From: Prosapia bicincta
Lineage: Eukaryota > Arthropoda > Insecta > Hemiptera > Cercopidae
Length of the DNA stretch: 64,000 bases
Assembly: GCA_036971475.1 (NCBI GenBank)
Contig: JBAIZL010000005.1
Span: 175,564,386 to 175,628,385 of the forward strand
Direction: 5' to 3'
Made by a program: the position numbers and the translations under genes. Shown here in pieces: positions 11,510 through 22,640 of the stretch. The first letter of the stretch is position 1; the number at the start of each line of letters is the position of its first letter. The notes under the pieces are model-generated. The model ran no database searches. It saw nothing but the letters and a program-made list of their open reading frames with translations, and had not been told where the DNA came from.

Positions 11510-12135
11510 CCCTAGAACAACCCCCGGTGATACTCCTAGTAAAACTCCCTGTAACAACCACCTGGAAAAACCCCTGGTAAAACTCCTATTACAAATCCCT
11601 GGTACATTTCCCAGGAACAACGCCCTGGAACGACTCCCTAGTAAAATTCCTGATACAACTGCCGGTAACAACGACCTAGAAAATCCCATTGGTAAAACTC
11701 CTGATACACCTCCCCGGAACAACCCCCTGGTAAAAATTCTGGTACAACTTCATGCAACAACACCCTGGAACAACCCCCTGGTAGAACACCTGGCAAAACT
11801 CCCTGGTACATCTCTCTGTAACAACCCCTGGTAAAACTCCTATTACAAATCCCTGGTACATTTCCCAGGAACAACGCCCTGGAACGACTCCCTAGTAAAA
11901 TTCCTGATACAACTGCCGGTAACAACGACCTAGAAAATCCCATTGGTAAAACTCCTGATACACCTCCCCGGAACAACCCCCTGGTAAAAATTCTGGTACA
12001 ACTTCATGCAACAACACCCTGGAACAACCCCCTGGTAGAACACCTGGCAAAACTCCGTGGTACATCTCCCTGTAACAACCCCCTGGTAAAACCTCCTGGT
12101 TAAGCTCCTCTAACATTTCCCTGGTAGAGAACATA
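11510..12135. repeat. CCCTGGTACAAC minisatellite, right part, with a 254-bp higher-order duplication
   Basis: The array continues after the hAT element. A block beginning AACTCCTATTACAAATCCC at 11581 is repeated at 11835, 254 bp later, with very few differences, giving two long near-identical copies made of short units. Overlapping minus-strand frames in the two copies encode the same Gly/Arg-rich peptide; they are artefacts of the repeat. Confidence 0.9.
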
Positions 12136-12931
12136 TGGGAGATATGACCCGTCGTGAGCTGGGTCGTATACTTTACGTAGACCAAATATCCTTCACAATT
12201 ATAAAGGAAGTGTCTAACCTTTACCTAGTTTTGGAAGAAAAAGGATGAAAAATAGCAGATTAATAATAATAAGACACATTAACTGAACCTCATTTATGCG
12301 ACAGTCAAACAAATAATATATAAAATGTAGATAATATATAAAATGCCTGAATCTTACAATATAACCTTTTATTTTGTTCAAATGCTTTTCAGCGACAATG
12401 CTTCTTTATCGGTGAATTGATAAACTAATAAATAACGACCGAGAATAGTAGCTAGCTTCTGCATAATATTTTTATGTAAATTCACAACGATATATTTTTT
12501 TAAATTATAAAAATAATCTCCGCTTTTTAAAACGAAGTTAAGGTAGAAATAACAGTTTATATTATATTTAAAAATGCTTATTAAAATATTATTGTTTGCA
12601 TTTATTTCAAGGAGTTAAGAGGGCATGATTGTAATGTAATTCATGTGAATAAAATTGATTTAAAAGATTTACAAAATAGCAAAAGTTTTGATTAAACTAT
12701 TATCATTAGTATAATATTCTTGTAAATAAAACGTTTTTATATAAACAATATTTATTGTTACTCTTTCTTTGAAAGGGAATTATAATCATAAGAGTTTACA
12801 CAAAAACATGATTAGTGACCTCCAGAAATATTAGTTTTAACAGCTTAGTAAATCTAAATTAGCTATCTTGGCTGTTTAATATATTCCATTATATTTAAAA
12901 ATCCATTTAGGCATTAATTTATTGAAATGTG
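12136..12931. other. Unassigned AT-rich intronic sequence
   Basis: Lies just inside intron 2, downstream of exon 2 of the minus-strand gene. No exon, repeat or motif was recognised. A cystine-knot ligand exon was looked for here and not seen. Confidence 0.5.
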
Positions 12932-12937
12932 ACTTAC

Positions 12938-13929
12938 TTGGTAAACGTTCTGCAAAGAGTTGTCCGGCGGCGAAATGGTCTTCTGCTTCTTTACGCGATG
13001 TCTCCTCCCTTTACGTCCTTTCTGCCCACGCCTTTCAGAACTTCCTGACGAAGGAATGAAGTACGGCTGCTGTGGCGATTTCAACACTAGTTCTGGATGG
13101 GTTTTAGAAATAACCATTTCAGGACTGGGGTCGGCATCTGGCAGCTCGTTGTCTATAATGGACCTCCGAATCCTTGCGTCAGTGTCTTCCTGTGGTAGCT
13201 GCCTTGCCATGTATCTGTTGTGACGGTACAAAGTAGTGTTGCGCTTCTGTAGAATATTGTTGATGTATGACGTCGGGTTCGGGGAAGTCGATACATTTAG
13301 TACAGGGGAGGAACGGTGCGATTCTTTCAGAATTAAGTTTGTAGTCTCAGCATTCGGAATCATGTCAGGGTAGTTATCCTGTTGGTCAACGTCTTCTCCT
13401 CGGAACAAGTGGCCGTACTTAGAAGACTGGAGCTTCTGGACAATAGCGTGCGTGTGAACTGGTGGCGTCGGAGAAGGCATCACACCGTCAGCTGTGACCT
13501 CGTTCTCAGTACTGTCCTCGGAGAACAGAACCAGAAACGCCGGTGAAGGATCATCCCCAGTATCACGAAGAAACTGTTTGGGCGATAGCGTCTTTCCTTT
13601 CGGCGTTTCAAACTTCACGCCCAAAACGGTCTCTATGGAACGAGATGCGAGAAGCAACTCCCTTAAAGCGAGCGTGATGTCTATCGCTTGCCAGGCTGCG
13701 CGAGGCATCTGTGACACAGGGACAGAACCTAGAGAAAAAGTCCGAGTTCCGGTTACTTGGAGTAAACGGACGCGGTATGGAGCTGGTAGCATCCGTCGAT
13801 GGTAGTGATGATGTCGGTGAAGCTTTCTTCTATTGAGGTGGAGCTGGGCCAGGCGGACTTCTTCTTCTACGTCCACGACACTGACGTTGAAGAACAGTAA
13901 GTCTGTGACGGAATTAAATCCAGATGGTT
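12938..13929 (-). CDS. TGF-beta/BMP-family ligand (BMP3/GDF10-like), exon 2: most of the propeptide
   Basis: The exon runs from a TTTGTTTCAG acceptor (first base 13929) to a GTAAGT donor (12937-12932). It adds two bases to the one-base overhang of exon 1, then 330 codons, ending in phase 0. In the joined protein, LLFFNVSVV (about 96-104) with its N-glycosylation site and EEEVRLAQLHL match the start of the TGF-beta propeptide arm domain; AWQAIDITLALREL (about 164-177) matches the W..(F/I)D(V/I)T strand, and PAFLVLFS (about 215-222) its last strand. A furin-type RIRR site (about 338-341) is followed by SIIDNELPDAD, and a very basic stretch lies at about 385-400. The three-exon layout and the NELP string after a basic site recall vertebrate BMP3/GDF10, from memory only. 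The mature ligand is not in the window. Codon use and GC are clearly higher than in the flanks. Confidence 0.85.
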
Positions 13930-14654
13930 CTGAAACAAATTACAGCAAATAAGAAAACATGATAATATAAAATGAACATAAAAGACAGTTCATAAAGACA
14001 TCATTGCCTAAGCAAAAGGTTTACTTATACTTATCACATTATGTGTACAGTGAAGTCTGGTAAATAGTTAGAAAAAGAGATAAAATGCTGGTTGATTTTT
14101 TTTTATTAAAACAAAAATTATGTCCAAAGAAAAAGTACGCCCCAGTATTATCAACTATGAGGAATGGAAAAGGGTTGTGAATATAAGTAGGTTTAAGGAA
14201 GGGGCATAAAATCCTCCCTATCAATAACAACAAAATATAAAAATTTTATCAATTTCTAAATAATGTTACTGAACGACAGGACAATAAAACAGTAGGAAAA
14301 CTTCGAAGACCCAAAAGAAAAACAAGCAGTAGATTCAGACAGGATCGTGCAGAACTAGATTTCGATGTCCGGATCCAGATGTGCTAGTTTTACATCTGAT
14401 ACCTACGGTCCTGTCAGTTTTGAGTGCCTCTTACAATTCAATTGCCTTAATGCAGTTTATTTTAGCGAAAATTTTCACTTACTAAATAATAGTGTTTTGA
14501 GCTACGCTCGTAGAACTTTGATGTTTGAACTAAACAAGCAAAATGAAAATGTAACCCTAATGTTTTATTGTGGGATCACTAACATCGTTAAAGAGAGACA
14601 GGGTAGAGCTGTCATACCGGGGCTATACAATATTCAAAAAGGAAATTTGGCATA

Positions 14655-14812
14655 TTTGGGCATTAATACCGTAGGTACTCATTTACACAGGCTGAGTTGA
14701 CGAGGCCTGAAAAGCAAATATAAATTCTTCAGTACTACTTAGAATCGAAACAAAGACCTTTTGGTTAGTACTTAAGTTCTCTATCCACTAGTTAACTAGG
14801 CCACCACCTGAT
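14655..14812 (-). mobile_element. tRNA-derived SINE, copy 1
   Basis: On the minus strand a box-A-like GTGGCCTAGTTAACTAG and GGATAGAGAACT are followed by GGTCTTTGTTTCGATTC, a box-B-like string, as in a pol III promoter from a tRNA. The tail holds CTCAGCCTGTG and AATGAGTACCT, strings shared with the neighbouring copy at 15.0-15.2 kb. It is too degenerate for a tRNA gene. Confidence 0.6.
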
Positions 14813-15002
14813 GCATTAGAGAAAAATATGAAATGAAATTATCGTACTGAAGGTGCTTATAACATTTATGAAATTATATGTCGAGATTTAGTTTTAAAAA
14901 TACTTAAAATTAAACAAAATTCATTTGTATAAATTGAACCTGAAAAAGGTTCAATATTTTCTTGCTCAACCTAGCTAAGTATAGACCTATGTCTTTCCCG
15001 CC

Positions 15003-15203
15003 TTTGGCCATACGGTATTATGAAATTAATGTGACCACTAGGTACTCATTACTAGTCATCATTAGGTAAGCATTAGGTCATTGATAGGCTGAGTATACCT
15101 GGGGCTGAAAACGCACACCGAAATTCTGTGGTGCTAAAAGGGATCGAATCCAGGACCTCCAGGTTACTAGTCCAGTCTCTACTCACTAGACCACTCCGTG
15201 CTT
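15003..15203 (-). mobile_element. tRNA-derived SINE, copy 2
   Basis: The minus strand begins GCACGGAGTGGTCTAGTGAG (box A), continues TAGAGACTGGACTAGTAACC (anticodon-arm-like) and GGTCCTGGATTCGATCCC (box B). The body has CACAGAATTTCGGTGTGCG, then ACTCAGCC and AATGAGTACCTAG, matching copy 1. The clear tRNA-like head and unrelated tail make this a SINE, and two copies 200 bp apart in the same orientation confirm a repeat family. Confidence 0.75.
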
Positions 15204-15975
15204 TATTTTTATTATTTAAGAAAAACACACATTTCAAGTGGTCCTGGATGAACATAAAGGTGAATAACTGAGTAAAGGACAAACTTCATTAAAGGCTAAT
15301 TTCAACTTTAATACACCTTATTTAATCAGATATTGTAAAGAGAATGCTTCTAGCTGAAAATGTAATAAAAAATTAACCAAAAATAAAATTTATTATTATG
15401 TTTTTTGTTTAATTTATTAGCCTATGAGTATGGTCTTACTTTATTAGAAGATTTTCACTTTTTACCAAAGTAAACGTTTTTATTTCTACTGTAACTTGTT
15501 CCTCTTTCAAATCAATCACACTTTTATGTTAGTTGAAGTTTTGTTGGTAAAAAATCCTAAGTTGAAAAGCTTTTTCAATCAAATTGATTGTCAAGTCCGC
15601 CCCTCCCCATGCGGCAGCACCGCTTGGTACCGTAATACTGATAACAAAAGGAGGGTGTGTCATGAGGCTTCGTTACTAAAAATATAATGAATTTCTATCA
15701 ACAATACATATTTCTTATTGTTTGTAACGGTCATTGTTGCCGGAAATTACAGGTAAGTTAAATTTGCTTGACGATCGATACGCGCTTTCAAAAAGTGAGA
15801 GTTTTACCACGTTATTTGGCAACAGGGCAGACTCGTAGATTTATTGACACATCGTAATAATTTTATTACATAAATGAAAAATAGGTTTTTGGTTTAGAAA
15901 ATTAATAACTTGTCCTAATACAAAAACTCAAACCGACATAATGTTCTAATCTTTCAATTTACGTAATCATTTCTA

Positions 15976-16060
15976 GGGGGCCACGATTACTAATGGGAAG
16001 AGCACTTGACGGACTTCTACCCCTGGGCACTGTAACGTCCCGGTTTAGATGTTCGACGGT
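15976..16060 (+). mobile_element. tRNA-like SINE head, degenerate
   Basis: GGGGGCCACGATTACTAATG, GAAGAGCACTTGACGG and GTCCCGGTTTAGATGTTC follow the order of a tRNA D arm, anticodon arm and T arm. The match is weak, so this is a decayed SINE head at best. Confidence 0.4.
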
Positions 16061-16382
16061 ACTATAGAATTTCTGAGTGATTTTGCAGCTCCGAGGTGAA
16101 CTACGATTGTGAAAATTACTACCTAGGGTTAAAGTGGGTGGTTAAAGCGTAGTGTTGGCAGCATTACTTTCATCGTGTGACAAATAAGATGATTCTATCC
16201 TGTCCCTCTCAAGCCTTTTCAATGGTGTAAATAGTTAGTCATTATTATAATATAAAAATATTAAGGAAAAATGCAAATTGAATTTTAGAAAACAGGTAAA
16301 TTCCAATAATACAAAAAAAACCAACAACAACAATCACGAAAGAAGAGTATCTCTAATCTTGTAGCCTAATTAATTATTTCCA

Positions 16383-16448
16383 GGCGACAGATGGGTCTAA
16401 TGTATAGAGGACTTGACTGACTAACCTCAAGGCCCCGGTTTGGATCTA
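16383..16448 (+). mobile_element. tRNA-like SINE head
   Basis: GATGGGTCTAATGTATAGAG (D-arm-like with box A), ACTTGACTGACTAACCTCAA (anticodon-arm-like) and GGCCCCGGTTTGGATC (T-arm-like with box B) lie at tRNA spacing. The acceptor stem is not complementary, so it is not a functional tRNA. Confidence 0.5.
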
Positions 16449-16664
16449 CAAACCGTTTCAATTAATCATTTTATGAAATGGTTATTTCTTAAATTATAAT
16501 TGTCACCTATATTTTTTTAATGAAAAACAAGTTATTAATTATACAAACAGAAATAGAAATAGGTAAAATTCGACATATGTTAGTTTTATTTTTAATGGCG
16601 ATGATAACCTAAACGGGTCTTTTTATGTGAAAATTATAAGTTCTCATACATTTGAATACATTTT

Positions 16665-16910
16665 TCTGTCTTTCCTAACATTACAATATTTTCTTCGGTT
16701 GAGGCTTTTCGGCATGTTTCCATTTTTAAAACTTAAATATTAAAAGTTCAAAACAATTTTAAAAACAAAAGATTTAAGTTTTGAAAATGGAGTCATTACA
16801 AAGCTCCTCAACAGAGGAAAATATGGTAATGTTAGGAAAGGCAGAAAAGTGTACTCAAATATATAGAAATATTTCTAACAGAAATGAAGATGAGTATAAT
16901 AAGAATTTCA
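16665..16910. repeat. Foldback element family 1, copy B
   Basis: Left arm 16671-16740 (CCTAACATTACAATATTTTC ... CATTTTTAAAACTTAA) and right arm 16768-16850 (TTAAGTTTTGAAAATGGAG ... GAGGAAAATATGG, then TAATGTTAGGAAAGGC) are inverted copies. The outer part (about 16850-16910) encodes CTQIYRNISNRNEDEYNKN on the plus strand, nearly the same peptide as copies A and C. Whether the shared string is selected as protein or just shared by descent cannot be told. Confidence 0.75.
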
Positions 16911-19430
16911 ATAAATTCTCGTTTTATGAACGAAAAAATTTGGCAATAGAGGTAGGAGTTTTGGTATTTGGTACCAACTATTCCTATTTAATCATTATCT
17001 TCAGTTATTGCTAATCAAATGATTAGAAATAGAGTTTGGAGACCAACTCTCCAAAGTACAATAAAAAAAATTGTCTTTAATTTAATAACTGAGTCTAAGG
17101 ATAGTGACAGAAACATATGTTGTAACATGGACTCATAAGGATCATATTTCTCTTTAGATTATGGGTTACTTAACGTAACTACTGTAATGCATGGCAACAG
17201 GTATTTGAATAAATTACTCCACTTAAAACGTAAAACTGTTAACTTAAGAGTGACGTCAATTACATCTACATTTGGAATATGTTCCGATTGCACGACTTCT
17301 TGAGAAGTTCGTAACCATTAATAGTTTAGGAGCACGTGGTTTGTTAAAAGTTTTGACAAGGAGCCGGTTATTTCCTGATTACAACGGTTACTAATGACTG
17401 TACAGGCAGGGACAGAGTTTGGTTACACTTTTCAACAAGAAAGTCACGCTAAGCGGATTGCACAGTTAACACCTGCTCCCGCTATCCCTCAGGATTTATC
17501 CCCGAAACCTCGGATCAATTAGGACTTGGTGACATCAATTTGTCATCATTTTCAAGCGACAATTCCCAACCCGAAGCCTTGGCTTATTACGAGAACACCC
17601 TCAGGCTTTCATTTGTTGTTTGCAATTAAAGCTACTAAGTTTTAAACATATAATTGAATCATAATTAAGAAAGAAAATGTCTACACTATCGCGTTATTTT
17701 GTATATTGTAATTTAGCAGTGTTTAATATCTACACTGTTTCTTTAAACTTACTTTTGTTACATATTCACTATTTCATAGTTAAACTATTATTTGAATTAA
17801 ATTGCCTACACAGCCCCTTATTGTCTATCTAAGTCTGTAGTGTATACATAAATGTTCGGCCACATTTCCTTGGCTATTTGTTGTATGATACATTTTTTTA
17901 TAATTGTGAATATTTACATCAAATACATACAATACTCAGATTTTAAAATAAAATTAATAGGCCTATATATTAGGGCCTACTTTAAATAATGACATACCAA
18001 AAGAAATGGGAAGGACTCTATTGTAGATATCTTACAGTGTTATGGTCCTAAATATTCTACTTTGTTATAAAAAATAACCAAGTTTTTAACAAGATTGATT
18101 AAAAGTGATAAAAGTTTACGTTTCATTTACCTCTGTTAGGCTCTTTAATAACAAATATGTCAGTGAAGTTTAGAATATATGTGGTAAAGGTATGGTAAAG
18201 AAGCTATCGGTTGCACTTAAACATAGATAAAGCGTTTAATGACTCATTGTTAAATGAATTTAAAAAATGTTATCTAGTTATCTGTAGGTAGTGGTGTAGT
18301 ACTTTGTTAGACCATATCTTATCTTCTGCTGGATTTTAACGAATAATTTTCAATCAATACCAATGACACTAAAAGTATTTCTTCAGTTAGAGTCTTGTTA
18401 AATTGTTTTTAGTTTCACGAAATGTTTTGTTTGTTGGAATTCATGCGAACAATCGGAAATGTTTTGACAGTAAATACATATTTTATAGTGTTTGAGCTCT
18501 AGTGCTTACTTCTCGCAATGTTGAAACCTATTACAGAGTTCCCAGTAACCACAATGCTCCTACAGATCATACCATGGGAGTATAGGGCTATGGAGTCTGA
18601 ATTACCTCTGCCTACATCCCGTCGCTCAACGAGAAATTTCTTAGCATCAATTATTTTATTACTCGCATGAAAGCGAACACCCTCCTCCCCACTGAAAGAA
18701 TAAAGTTGTTATAAAGATTAGCAACCTGATGAAAAAAGATCTAAAAATCACATTTTCTTACTTTTTAAAACAAATTGTTTCAACAGTTATGCTACTCACA
18801 ATCAATAAACAGTCGTCTTTCGTATTTTGTAACCTTGACCGAACCTCATGTGAGTTCTTTCTTTCTTATAACTTAATGCCGCATTTATTAGTCAGAACAG
18901 TAATTTACTAAAATTCTGAGTATCTTGGGCATTCACTGTATCCTCACTATCGACAATACAGGATAGCGTTATCAACTAAAATGCTATCATTAATGGCTTT
19001 GATAGAATATTTTTTTGTAATGCTTCGCTCTTATTGGAACAAGTTTGCCAATAACAGTAAAGGGAGATTAAACACGGACGACAAATTAAAATCATTTGTC
19101 GTATGTATGTTTGTGAGAAAAAAATTTCTTAACGTTTACTTCGCCTTATCTATTCTTATTTTGTTTTTCTTAAAAGCTATAACTATTCTCTAGAACTTAT
19201 TTAATTTTCTTTTTAAAGAAATGTTATTTCATTATAATTTCAGAAGTAAATAAGTAACATACTCGTATGTCAATTTTTTTATTTTTTTTTATTTCTACAT
19301 ATAGTGTAACTATATCGCCTTCAGAAGACGTCAAGTATTTTGAATATATCTTGTTGTCAGGTAATGAATTTCCCTGGTAGAAGATGTAAGGCGAATTTTC
19401 ATCCCCCATGAGGTAGCAGGGTCACGTACT
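16911..19430. other. Unassigned intron 1 sequence
   Basis: No supported gene. About 17230-17640 is less AT-rich than its surroundings but holds no recognisable coding signal. The open frames at 18729-18911 and 18981-19193 have no domain signature. Confidence 0.4.
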
Positions 19431-19434
19431 GAAG

Positions 19435-19990
19435 TAGACTTACTCATGAAGAGGTACCACCAGTACACCTACTCACGAAGAGGTTCTACCAATAGACCTA
19501 CTCATGAAGAGGTACCACCAGTACACCTACTCACGAAGAGGTACTACCAATAGACCTACTCATGAAGAGGTACCACCAGTACACCTACTCATGAAGAGGT
19601 ACCACCAGTACACCTACTCATGAAGAGGTGCCACCAGTTCACCCAAGTAGACCTACTAACAAAGACGTACCACCAGTTCACCCAAGTAGACCTATTCATA
19701 AAGAGGTACCACCAGTCCCCAAGTAGACCTATTCATAAAGAGGTACCACCAGTTCCCCCAAGTAGACCTACTCACAAAGAGGTACCACCAGTTCAACCAA
19801 GTAAACCTACTCATAAAGAGGTAGGCCTACCACCAGTTCACCCAAGTAAACCTACTCATAAAGAGGTACCACAACTTCCCCCAAGTAGACCTACTCATAA
19901 AGAGGTATCACCAGTTCACCCAAGTAGAGCTACTCATAAAGAGGTACCACCAGTTCACCCTCTTGTAAGAAATATAGGCCTAAGGGTAGA
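19435..19990. repeat. Minisatellite changing from a 29-bp to a 39-bp unit
   Basis: The left part (to about 19630) repeats CTACTCATGAAGAGGTACCA at 29-bp spacing. The right part repeats the same core with about 10 extra bases (CCCAAGTAGA) at about 39-bp spacing, giving a plus-strand open frame (19620-20003) with a 13-residue repeat, THKEVPPVHPSRP. Because 39 is divisible by three, the open frame is expected from the repeat alone and is not called as a gene. Confidence 0.9.
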
Positions 19991-20429
19991 TAGATGGAAT
20001 TAGGTAGAGCTATGGAAAGGCAATAATGAACCTCTGGAACAGAAAATAGATTAAATAGACTCGAGTGGTCAGGGCAGGCTTCAAACGAGATGAAGAAAGG
20101 CATCTACCTGGTACCCGGATGATTATTTCTACCAAGCCATCTTAGTGGGATAAAAAGAGTCATTATTATTATCTATTTTTAAAATGAAATTGTCTGAATG
20201 TTTTTTTTAATAAGAAAGTAACCATAAAATATACAAATTAAATATGAGGACTTTTTAAGGTAAATAAAAATACTTCACGTTAGCTCAGCTCTAAACAATT
20301 CAAGGTAAGGCACCATAGCGTACGCAATAAATCACGGCAGGATCCCACACCCAGACACTCTCGAAATGAAGACGTTTCAGGACTGAAACAAAAGGGTTTC
20401 TGTTATTCTGAGGGAATTGTTGACAGAGG

Positions 20430-20660
20430 TAAATAATGTTGGTAGCCCTGATTTATGACGTCCCTGTGGGAAAGCGCGGGAAGCACTTTGTGTTGGTATG
20501 GCTAATTGAAAACTATTACAGCAAGTGGCGAGTGAAGCGAGAGACGGGCCACTTTGGGAGGTCCTTCATCAATAACACTGCTAATGAAGCCTTAACAACA
20601 AATAAACAAATTCCTCGACCCAACCTGTTCTATTCATTGCCTGGTATAAAACCTTTGAGT
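20430..20660. promoter_or_regulatory. Possible conserved noncoding element in intron 1
   Basis: A locally GC-richer, non-repetitive stretch (GACGTCCCTGTGGGAAAGCG near 20458) contains TAAT-core strings typical of homeodomain sites (GCTAATTGAAAAC, CTGCTAATGAAGCC). A 76-codon plus-strand frame is open across it but resembles no known protein. The regulatory reading is a guess; comparison with related species would decide. Confidence 0.25.
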
Positions 20661-20981
20661 AATTAAATAACCTAGAAGTATATGTGATCACACAAACTTC
20701 AATTTTGAAACATAGAAAGGATTCCCTTCAGAGTAAATTTCGCATCATTTACAAAATAGAGTAATTAATAAACTATTTTGTTTTCATATTATATGCAAAA
20801 GATGTTTATAAAATTATGTTCTAATAATCATAAAAACTGAAAAATATCTTGCAATTGCTTTAAATTTAACCTAAAATATTAGCACTTTTATTGTCAACAT
20901 ACCTTTTCTCTTACTCTGTGAAAGAAAGAAAATCTTACCAAACTATCGTGTAAGTATTGAGTAGATGCTTCTTACCATACA

Positions 20982-21372
20982 CAGTAGAACCTCAGTTATC
21001 CGAGGTAACGGGGAGAGCATTACGGATAATCTAAAACTCGGATAATACGAACTCTGTCAAACCTCGAAAGAGAAACGTATGGTAAACTGGTGAAATGAAT
21101 GAAAATACGAGTGAAGCCAAATACAAATTTAATAAGGGGAGTTTCAAAAAAGAATAAAAATATTTCGCGTCGACTACTACAATATCAAATAAAAATGCCG
21201 TACAAATAAAAATACAAATGAAATGGACGAAACAAAAATTAAAAACGTATTTTTACGTCGTTGCTCTCTAACAACCGAGAGCCAAAATATATATACCTAA
21301 TGTATATTTTTTTACTACATCGGTTAGCCCAGAACTTGGATAGTCGGGGCTCGAATAATCGAGGATTTACGG
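20982..21372. mobile_element. pogo/Tigger-type MITE, decayed copy
   Basis: The left end CAGTAGAACCTCAGTTATCC (20982) matches the pogo/Tigger terminal repeat remembered for this group. The right end, CTCGAATAATCGAGGATTTA near 21350-21369 followed by CGG, is a decayed inverted copy. The inside holds no transposase. Confidence 0.65.
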
Positions 21373-21827
21373 TAAGTGGTTTTCTTTTATTGATAAAACA
21401 GTTTTAAAAGACGTATTTCCTCTGATTATAATTACTAATTACTATTATTTATTCGTAGCTATAAGGTAATCACCAATATTACTATATCGCCTGCGAGGGT
21501 AGGACACTGTTGTAACACAGGATAGAACTGAGGCTAGGACGTGAACCATCCCTCGTATAAAAAAAGGGGTCGTGGTATCATTTGAAGCCAAAGGTTGCGT
21601 ACCTAAAGTAGATTTCCTTCTCTATTGGTGTCACTAAAAGGTGAGTGTCACTATCGGTGTCACTATGAAAAGTTTGGATATTTTTGATTTAAATAATTTT
21701 TGTTTATTACATTACAATTTCAACTCTTTTAGATAACCACTCGTTATTATGATGATCTCAGATGACTGATGCAGGATGTGGTTGATGAAACTTGGCCATA
21801 AGAGAGGCGAGAATGAAAATAAGACTA

Positions 21828-22232
21828 CAGTAGAGCCGCGATTATCCAATAGCAAGTAAACACGTTCCGGGTTAATCAAAGTAGTTAAAGAAATAATACA
21901 TTACGTATGTGATTTGAGACTGGAGATACTCTTGAACCAACAGCGTAAACATCGTTTTCTTAATCTATACGTCAAACATTTATGAGCGTTCTCAAGAAAT
22001 AATATTATTTCTTGCAGAACTGGAATAAGTATGCCTTTTCATCTTATATTTGTATTTGATTTTCATTTTCTGATTATTTTCCCATTTGATAATACAGTAG
22101 ATGCCTTTGTATATGACTTCGTTTCCATTTATTACACCAATTTAATATAGGTTTATCACTCGATTTTTGACAGGTTTCGATTACTTGTTGTACCCTTCGT
22201 CAACTTTATCTCGAACAATCGAGGTTCTACTG
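21828..22232. mobile_element. pogo/Tigger-type MITE with TA target duplication
   Basis: The 405-bp element starts CAGTAGAGCCGCGATTATCC and ends AACAATCGAGGTTCTACTG, inverted copies of each other, and is flanked on both sides by TA (21826-21827 and 22233-22234), the target duplication of the Tc1/mariner-pogo superfamily. No transposase remains. A second copy lies 450 bp to the left. Confidence 0.85.
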
Positions 22233-22429
22233 TACTACAATAATAATTTTTTATAATTGTGATGGAAGTTTATACAGCGAGAACGATAGTTGAGACAACT
22301 TCAAAATGTTTACAAAAGAGCGGACTAGTTGGTAACATTAGGGGGAATTTGGAAATGAAATTCCTTTCTCGAATTAGATTCAGGTGGAACTAGTAAAGGT
22401 AAATGCAATCATAACTATCAGGTCCCATA

Positions 22430-22640
22430 AGGCAGTGGAGGTTGGATTAGGTTATAAGTCAAGTTTAGTGGTTATGTTATAGGGTAAATTAAGTTAGATT
22501 AGGTTATAGGTTAAGTTAATGTAGTTAGGTTATATTTTTAGTTAGGTTATAAGTTAAGTGAGGTTAGGTTATAGGTTAAGTTGAGTTATGTTGTTTTGTG
22601 TGATAAGTCAGGTTAGGTAGTGTTAGATTATTGAGAGAGT
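22430..22640. repeat. Degenerate TTAGG-like array
   Basis: Repeated variants of TTAGGTTATAGGTTAAG fill this stretch. They resemble the arthropod telomere repeat TTAGG but are degenerate and interrupted, so this is an interstitial tract and not a telomere. Confidence 0.75.

Noticed and set aside
10133..12185. Several overlapping frames with Gly/Arg/Leu-rich or Pro/Asn-rich repeats
   Set aside because: They read through the CCCTGGTACAAC minisatellite; the same peptide appears twice because of the 254-bp duplication.
1..12937. Search for the TGF-beta cystine-knot ligand exon downstream of exon 2
   Set aside because: No minus-strand frame with the Cys spacing or the YC.G.C string was seen; the exon is probably outside the window.
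14365..14700. A 111-codon plus-strand frame
   Set aside because: No domain, motif or splice context recognised; it overlaps the end of a SINE, so it is left out as a gene.
15003..15203. tRNA gene on the minus strand
   Set aside because: A and B boxes are present but the arms do not pair as a tRNA and a SINE body follows; a second copy lies next to it.
22430..22640. Telomere
   Set aside because: TTAGG-like units are degenerate and surrounded by unique intron sequence on both sides.
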